Source of the DNA: Thioalkalivibrio sp. XN8
Lineage (GTDB): Bacteria > Pseudomonadota > Gammaproteobacteria > Steroidobacterales > XN24
NCBI RefSeq assembly: GCF_011058255.1
Contig: NZ_JAALFH010000067.1
Span: 493,724 to 557,723 of the forward strand
Direction of reading: 5' to 3'
Length of the DNA: 64,000 bases
Below are positions 57,573 to 64,000 of this stretch, one piece after another; the first letter of the stretch is position 1, and each line of letters opens with the position of its first letter. A program made the position numbers and the translations under genes. The notes under the pieces are model-generated. The model searched no databases and was not told the DNA's origin. It saw only the letters and a list, made by a program, of their open reading frames with translations.

Positions 57573-58127
57573 TCAGGCCAGCGGCCGCGCCTGGGCCGAG
57601 ACTGCGGCCCAGGCCTCGCCGAGTTCGGGCGGGACCTTGGCGCCCGGCGGCCGGGCAAACTCTGCCGCCAGCGCCTCGGGCGTCATGACGCCCGGCGGCC
57701 CGGCGCCTGATATTTCTACCGGCCCCAGCAGCAGCACGCGCCCGCTGACCGGCACCCGCGGCGCGAGGGCGTGGACGGCGTGACGCCGGGCGCGCAGACC
57801 CGGCAGCGGGTTGCGGATGCGGTCGCGCCGCCTGCCGTCCAGCAGCGTCCAGTAATCCAGTTGCTCGCCCCAGAACAGGGTGCCGGCACCGCGGCGCACT
57901 TCCAGCACCAGGATGCCCTTCGGCGTGAGCAGCGCGAGGTCGAGATGAATTTCGCCGTCGACGTCGTCCGGCACCACCACGTCGACCAGCCGCGCCCAGG
58001 CGATCTTGCCCAACAGCCGGTCCAGCGTGTCACGCCGCCGGTACCACCATCCCGCCACGGCCGCGGTCGCCAGCGTCACCAGCACCACCGGCAACAGCCA
58101 GTAGGCATTGGCCTCCAGCCAGCTCAT
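57573..58127 (-). CDS. Membrane-anchored NERD (nuclease-related) domain protein
   Basis: 184 aa. One N-terminal span (about 9-27) is followed by a basic RRRD stretch and a NERD domain (about 40-160). The core EIHLDLALLTPKGILVLEVRRG contains the D..E-x-K/R pattern of PD-(D/E)xK-type nucleases. The position usually Lys in ExK is Arg here. Activity on DNA is inferred from the family only. It overlaps rarD by 4 nt at the end of thrB-rarD-NERD; that context does not explain it. Confidence 0.75.
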   Translation of the reverse strand: MSWLEANAYWLLPVVLVTLATAAVAGWWYRRRDTLDRLLGKIAWARLVDVVVPDDVDGEIHLDLALLTPKGILVLEVRRGAGTLFWGEQLDYWTLLDGRRRDRIRNPLPGLRARRHAVHALAPRVPVSGRVLLLGPVEISGAGPPGVMTPEALAAEFARPPGAKVPPELGEAWAAVSAQARPLA

Positions 58128-59032
58128 GAGGCCGCCGCCGCGCGCGCGGCCCGGCGGAGGCGTTCCCGCGTCCGCAGGCTGTCCGCGCTGAACACCGCCA
58201 GCGCCGTCCAGATCAGGCCGAAGGTCACCGCCCAGGCGAAGGTGAACGGTTCGTCGTAGACCAGGGCCGCGAGCAGGAAGGTCAGGGTGGGACCCAGGTA
58301 CTGGAAGAAACCGACCGTCACCAGGGGCAGGCGGCGGGCGGCCTCCGCGAACCACAGCAGCGGCAGCAGCGTGACCGGCCCGGCGAGCACCAGCAGCAGG
58401 CTCGTGCCCGGGTCGGAACCGAAGGCGCCCTGCCCGTCCCGGTGGAACCAGCCCAGCGCCAGCAGCGCCAGCGGCGCCACCAGCAGCGTCTCGACGAACA
58501 GGGCCGCCAGGCCGGGCAGGCCCAGGCGCTTGCGGATCAGGCCGTAGAAACCGAAGCTGAAGGCCAGCGTCAGCGAGACCCAGGGCAGGCTGCCGACTTC
58601 CAGCGCCAGGCTGGTGGTCCCGGCCACCGCCAGGAACACCGCCACCATGCGCGGCCGGTTCAGCTTCTCGCCCAGGAACAGCATCCCCAGCAGCACGTTC
58701 ACCAGCGGATTGATGTAATAGCCGAGGCTGGTGGACATGACCTGCTCGTTAGCGATCGCCCAGATGTAGACCAGCCAGTTGGTGCTCACCAGCGCCGCCG
58801 TGAGCGCCAGCGCGGCGAGCGTACGCCGGTCGGCCAGGCTGCTGCGCACTGCGCCCCAGCTGCGCGCCAGCGTCACGAAAGCGGCGCCGAAGATCACGCT
58901 CCACACGACCCGGTGAGCCAGGATCTCGGCCGGCGGCACGTGCGGCAACAGCTTGTAGTAGATCGGCGTCAGGCCCCAGAAGCCGAAGGCGGCGACCGCG
59001 TAGATCGAGCCGACCCGGGTTGCGTCCGCCAT
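58124..59032 (-). CDS. rarD: RarD/EamA family transporter
   Basis: 302 aa with ten predicted membrane spans, drug/metabolite transporter superfamily. The start VGSIYAVAAFGFWGLTPIYYKLL and the STNWLVYIWAIANEQVMSTSLGYYINPLVNVLLG block are characteristic of RarD. The substrate is unproven. It begins 5 nt after thrB and is probably co-expressed with it; export of an amino acid or related metabolite would fit but is inference. Confidence 0.9.
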   Translation of the reverse strand: MADATRVGSIYAVAAFGFWGLTPIYYKLLPHVPPAEILAHRVVWSVIFGAAFVTLARSWGAVRSSLADRRTLAALALTAALVSTNWLVYIWAIANEQVMSTSLGYYINPLVNVLLGMLFLGEKLNRPRMVAVFLAVAGTTSLALEVGSLPWVSLTLAFSFGFYGLIRKRLGLPGLAALFVETLLVAPLALLALGWFHRDGQGAFGSDPGTSLLLVLAGPVTLLPLLWFAEAARRLPLVTVGFFQYLGPTLTFLLAALVYDEPFTFAWAVTFGLIWTALAVFSADSLRTRERLRRAARAAAAS

Positions 59033-59037
59033 GACGC

Positions 59038-59970
59038 TCAGCCCCGCTGCAGGACGCGGGCGCCCGGTGCGTCCGGGGTGGAAATCCAGTGCTCGCAGGG
59101 AATCCCGGCCCGGGCGAAGCTGCCGGTGATGGCCGCCGCCACTGCCTCCGCCTGCGGCCACCTCGTCCATGCAAACACCGCGGGACCGCTGCCCGAAAGG
59201 GAGCCGCCGAGCGCGCCGGCCTCCCGCGCGGCGTCAAGCGCCGCGGCGGCGCCCGGCACCAGGCAGGCGCGCTGCGGCCAGATGATCTCGTCGCGCAGGC
59301 AGCGGCCGATCTGCACCAGGTCGCCCCGGCTGCAGCCCGCCACGAACCCGGCCAGCCAGGCCGACTGCCGCACCCAGGCGGCCCGCGGCACCGTCTCGGC
59401 CAGGATCTGGCGCGCATCCCGGGTGTGCACCTCGAGTTCCGGATGGCACAGCACACAGGCCAGCCCGGCGGGTACCGGCAGGCGCGTGCAGTGCCATGGC
59501 GGTCCCGGCTCGCTCAGCACCAGCCCGCCGAACATGGACGCCGCGGCATTGTCCGGATGGGCCTCCCCGCTGGCCGCGGTCTCCCCTTCCAGCGCGTAGC
59601 CGAGCAGGCGTTGCCGGTCCAGCCCGAGCTCCCACAAGGCATCGGCCGCCACTACCGCGGCCACCGCCGAGGCAGCGGACCCGCCCATCCCGGATCCCAG
59701 CGGGATGCCCTTGTGGAGTTCGATCTCCAGCCCGCCGGCCAGATCGAAGTCGCGCGCCATCCGCAGCAGCGGGCGGGACGCCGCATTCGCCTCGACGTCG
59801 TGAGGCAACTCGGTGATCACGCCGCTGATGGCCGCGAAAGTGATGCCGTTCCCGGCTCGCCGCCGCAGCGTCACCGTGTCGCCCACGCCCTCGATGGCGT
59901 GGCCGAGCACGTCGAAGCCCACGCCGACATTGCCGACGGAAGCAGGGGCAAAAGCGGTTACGGTCGACAT
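59038..59970 (-). CDS. thrB: Homoserine kinase
   Basis: 310-aa GHMP kinase phosphorylating homoserine in threonine synthesis. The opening VTAFAPASVGNVGVGFDVLG and the ATP motif GIPLGSGMGGSAASA (about 87-101) identify ThrB; LGGSLSGSGPAVFA is the third GHMP motif. It is not next to thrA or thrC here but with rarD and a NERD gene. Its ATG overlaps the stop of a possible 46-codon leader ORF (TGATG) and has only a weak ribosome site of its own. Confidence 0.93.
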   Translation of the reverse strand: MSTVTAFAPASVGNVGVGFDVLGHAIEGVGDTVTLRRRAGNGITFAAISGVITELPHDVEANAASRPLLRMARDFDLAGGLEIELHKGIPLGSGMGGSAASAVAAVVAADALWELGLDRQRLLGYALEGETAASGEAHPDNAAASMFGGLVLSEPGPPWHCTRLPVPAGLACVLCHPELEVHTRDARQILAETVPRAAWVRQSAWLAGFVAGCSRGDLVQIGRCLRDEIIWPQRACLVPGAAAALDAAREAGALGGSLSGSGPAVFAWTRWPQAEAVAAAITGSFARAGIPCEHWISTPDAPGARVLQRG

Positions 59971-60110
59971 CAGGCAGCGTCCCGGGACCGGCGGCCAAGC
60001 CGCAATTTAGCAGCTTCCGCATACGCTGGAAAAAAAGACCCCGCCACGAAGGGCGGGATCGAAACGCCGCAGCCTGTTGCTTCTTGCTCTGTGCCGCCGG
60101 CGAATACCAT
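59970..60110 (-). CDS. Possible short leader ORF translationally coupled to thrB
   Basis: 46 codons from ATG 60110, behind GGGGAG at 8 nt. The ORF ends at a TGA that shares its last base with the thrB ATG. It crosses the intrinsic terminator at 60060-60030. The peptide is not rich in threonine or isoleucine codons, so classic thr attenuation is not indicated. It may be coincidental open frame in GC-rich DNA; the coupling geometry and the ribosome site are the only support. Confidence 0.3.
   Translation of the reverse strand: MVFAGGTEQEATGCGVSIPPFVAGSFFPAYAEAAKLRLGRRSRDAA
60004..60032 (-). promoter_or_regulatory. Alternative thrB promoter downstream of the terminator
   Basis: On the minus strand -35-like TTTCCA (60032-60027), 17 nt, and -10-like TAAATT (60009-60004). 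The start point near 59997 would give a leader of about 27 nt. Each hexamer matches consensus at four of six positions. Confidence 0.35.
60030..60060 (-). terminator. Intrinsic terminator upstream of thrB
   Basis: On the minus strand GATCCCGCC pairs with GGCGGGGTC (9 bp with one G-T pair, loop CTTCGT) and is followed by seven T residues. It can only stop transcription moving toward thrB, from a start in the ppk1-thrB gap. It is thus either an attenuator in the thrB leader or the end of a small RNA. Confidence 0.7.
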
Positions 60111-60207
60111 CAAAGTTACTCCCCGCGATTGCCGAAAGCAATGTGCGCCGGGGCACGCATTTGTCATCCCGCTTGGCTAAGATGAGGGGATCAGCACGGA
60201 GCCCCCC

Positions 60208-62364
<2,157 letters not shown>

Positions 62365-62366
62365 GG

Positions 62367-63209
62367 CTAGGGCCAGCGCTCGCGGCCGCCCAGCTTCCGG
62401 TAGCGCCGGGCAGCCGCCGCACTGACCGCGTCGACGGCTGCCGGGCAGAGCCGGTCCAGCCACCACAGCAGCCGGATCTCCCAGGGGAACACCACCCGGG
62501 CGCGATCGCGGGCGACCCCGCGCAGGATCGTCCGCACGGACGGCTCGAGCTCGAGAAACCGGAACGGCACCGCCGCCTCGACGCGGGCCCGGTCCACGCC
62601 GGTCATCACCGCGTTGTCCAGGATGCGCGTGCGCACGAAGCCGGGGCAGACGGCCGTAACACCGATGCCGAGATCCCGCCCCTCGGCGCGCAGCGCCCGC
62701 GACAGGCCCACCACGCCGTGCTTGGTGGCCGTGTAGGCGGCGTACAGTGGCCCTGGCAGCAGGCCGAAGGCCGAGGCCGTGTTGACCACCTGGCCGCCGC
62801 CGGCGTCCGCCATGCGCTGCCAGGCGGCGTGACAGCCATGGATCACGCCCATCAGGTTGATCTCCACCACGCGCCGCCAGGTGGCGAGGTCGACGTCCCG
62901 GGCATCGCCGGCCGCGCCGATCCCGGCATTGTTGAACAGCAGGTCGACGCGTCCGTGTGCCGCCCAGGCCGCGGCGAAGCGGTCCTCGAACGCAGCCGCG
63001 TCGCAGACGTCCAGCTCGACCGCCGACGCGGTGCCGCCGGCGGCCGCGATCGCCCTGGCGGCGGTCGCGCTCGCCGCGCCGTCGATGTCCGCCAGCACCA
63101 CGCGGGCGCCCGAGGCCGCCAGCATCTGCGCCATGCCCAGGCCCAGCCCCGAGCCGGCCCCGGTGACGAACGCCGTCTTGCCCGCGAAGCCACCGATCCC
63201 CTCGCTCAC
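62367..63209 (-). CDS. Short-chain dehydrogenase/reductase
   Basis: 280-aa classical SDR from GTG 63209. NAD(P)-binding TGAGSGLGLGMA, NNAG, the catalytic Ser in NTASAFG, and YTATK (Tyr-x-x-x-Lys) are all present. The acidic ADID at the end of strand two favours NAD(H). A hydrophobic, Arg-rich C-terminal extension of about 40 residues may associate with membrane. The start overlaps the upstream SDR stop (GTGA), so the two probably act on one pathway. Substrate unknown. Confidence 0.85.
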   Translation of the reverse strand: MSEGIGGFAGKTAFVTGAGSGLGLGMAQMLAASGARVVLADIDGAASATAARAIAAAGGTASAVELDVCDAAAFEDRFAAAWAAHGRVDLLFNNAGIGAAGDARDVDLATWRRVVEINLMGVIHGCHAAWQRMADAGGGQVVNTASAFGLLPGPLYAAYTATKHGVVGLSRALRAEGRDLGIGVTAVCPGFVRTRILDNAVMTGVDRARVEAAVPFRFLELEPSVRTILRGVARDRARVVFPWEIRLLWWLDRLCPAAVDAVSAAAARRYRKLGGRERWP

Positions 63210-63979
63210 TGCACTTTCCCCGGATAGCCCGACACCCAGCGCATCATGGTGCGCTTGGCCCCGCCGGGCAACGGCTCGGTCAGCGCCCGCAGCAGGCGAT
63301 AACGCCAGCCGACGTGCCAGCAGAGGCGACGGCCGTGGGCGGCGCGCCAGATCACCTCGGCCACCTGCCCGGGCTCGAGCTGGACGCCCAGGCGATCCAT
63401 GGCGCCGCTGCGCCCGCCGGCGATCATCGGCGTGCGCACGAATGCCGGCATGAGGTAGGCGACGCGAATGCCATGGCGCCGCCACTCGATGTCGAGCGCC
63501 TCGCTCAGCCCGCGCACGAACATCTTGGTGGCGGAATAGGTCGCGTAATCCGGCGAGCCGTAGGCGGCCGAGGCCGAGGCGACGTTGACGACTCCGCCGC
63601 GGGCCCGGGCCAGCAGCGGGAAGGCCGCCAACAGCGTCTCCACCGCACCGCGGGCGTTCACGTCGATGAGCTGGCGGTGGGCCGCCGCCGGCATTTCCTC
63701 GAACGGACCGATGTGCAGCACGCCCGCGTTGTTGACCAGCAGGTCCAGGCTGCCGTCGGGGCCGCACAGCGCAGCCAGCGCCCGCGCAATCGACTCGGGC
63801 TCGGTCACGTCGCAGGGACAGGCCACCGCGGCACTCGCGCCGAGCTGCCCGGCCAGGGCGGCGACTCCCGCCTCGTCCCGGTCGGCCAGCCCGACGCGCC
63901 AGCCCCGCGCGGCAAACAGCTCGGCAGTCGCCCGCCCGATGCCCGACGCCGCCCCGGTAATGAACACCTTCTGTTGCAT
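63206..63979 (-). CDS. Short-chain dehydrogenase/reductase
   Basis: 257-aa classical SDR. TGAASGIGRATA binds the cofactor, with LADRD after strand two (NAD preference likely). NNAG, NVASASA and YSATK supply the remaining catalytic motifs. The C-terminus (WHVGWRYRLLRALTEPLPGG) resembles that of its downstream partner, so the pair may be an old duplication or a two-step lipid or alcohol oxidation unit. The remaining 21 nt to the window edge show only the ribosome-site region. Confidence 0.85.
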   Translation of the reverse strand: MQQKVFITGAASGIGRATAELFAARGWRVGLADRDEAGVAALAGQLGASAAVACPCDVTEPESIARALAALCGPDGSLDLLVNNAGVLHIGPFEEMPAAAHRQLIDVNARGAVETLLAAFPLLARARGGVVNVASASAAYGSPDYATYSATKMFVRGLSEALDIEWRRHGIRVAYLMPAFVRTPMIAGGRSGAMDRLGVQLEPGQVAEVIWRAAHGRRLCWHVGWRYRLLRALTEPLPGGAKRTMMRWVSGYPGKVQ

Positions 63980-64000
63980 CTCGACTCCCCTGGTGACCGC

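Noticed and set aside
60150-60207. Pho box before ppk1
   Set aside because: Only one half-site-like TTGTCAT is present; the second repeat at the proper spacing is missing.

Overview
This is a 64 kb piece of a bacterial chromosome that is very rich in G+C (roughly two thirds by eye; not computed). Genes are packed tightly, with many 1-4 nt stop/start overlaps. Gene content and order fit a gammaproteobacterium: uvrC-pgsA followed by tRNA-Gly/Cys, adjoining aceB-aceA, FadH-type dienoyl-CoA reductase, HrpA, and purB close to mnmA. The number of S9 and alpha/beta-hydrolase peptidases and of TolB-like/TPR membrane proteins suggests a free-living relative of the Xanthomonadales/Chromatiales side of that class, but no rRNA is present to place it. 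I see no prophage, IS element, CRISPR array or replication origin; this is mostly core chromosome with a few accessory insertions.

Layout. 1-4.6 kb: 5' part of ccmA (haem exporter ATPase), a propionyl/acetyl-CoA synthetase, and a secreted S9 peptidase. 4.6-10.4 kb: a conserved block read leftward (family-5 uracil-DNA glycosylase, uvrC, pgsA, tRNA-Gly, tRNA-Cys, tRNA-Leu). Between tRNA-Cys and tRNA-Leu sits an inserted divergent pair: a TIR-domain membrane protein and a TolB-like/TPR membrane protein. 10.4-23.3 kb, all leftward: icd; an operon of an erythromycin-esterase-like enzyme with a complete TolC/adaptor/RND efflux pump; the glyoxylate-shunt pair aceB-aceA; and an exported thioredoxin-fold protein. 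23.4-31.9 kb: rluE-like pseudouridine synthase, class II DAHP synthase, a saccharopine dehydrogenase/ALDH7 pair for lysine catabolism, a half-size asparaginase, an NfeD/slipin membrane pair, and a DegV protein. 32-38.5 kb: a compact leftward operon fumC-nudix-mazG-hrpA. 38.6-47.1 kb, rightward: purB, GNAT fusion protein, mnmA, acnA, sirtuin, Nramp-like transporter. 47.1-53.7 kb, leftward: membrane alpha/beta hydrolase, second TolB-like/TPR protein, YgjP-like metallopeptidase, fadH. 53.9-57.6 kb, rightward: wax-ester synthase/DGAT, tatD, M20 peptidase. 57.6-64 kb: thrB-rarD-NERD operon (leftward), ppk1 (rightward), two overlapping SDR genes (leftward).

The metabolic theme is carbon and energy handling. 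acnA, icd and fumC belong to the TCA cycle, aceB-aceA to the glyoxylate shunt, prpE and fadH feed in acyl-CoA, WS/DGAT and ppk1 make storage polymers, and a SIRT5-like sirtuin could reverse protein acylation. The most unusual locus is the TIR/TPR pair that splits the tRNA-Gly/Cys/Leu operon. Other points worth checking are the esterase plus efflux operon, a CTG start with a perfect Shine-Dalgarno for hrpA, a terminator inside a short leader ORF before thrB, and an Nramp-like transporter without the canonical metal-binding motifs.
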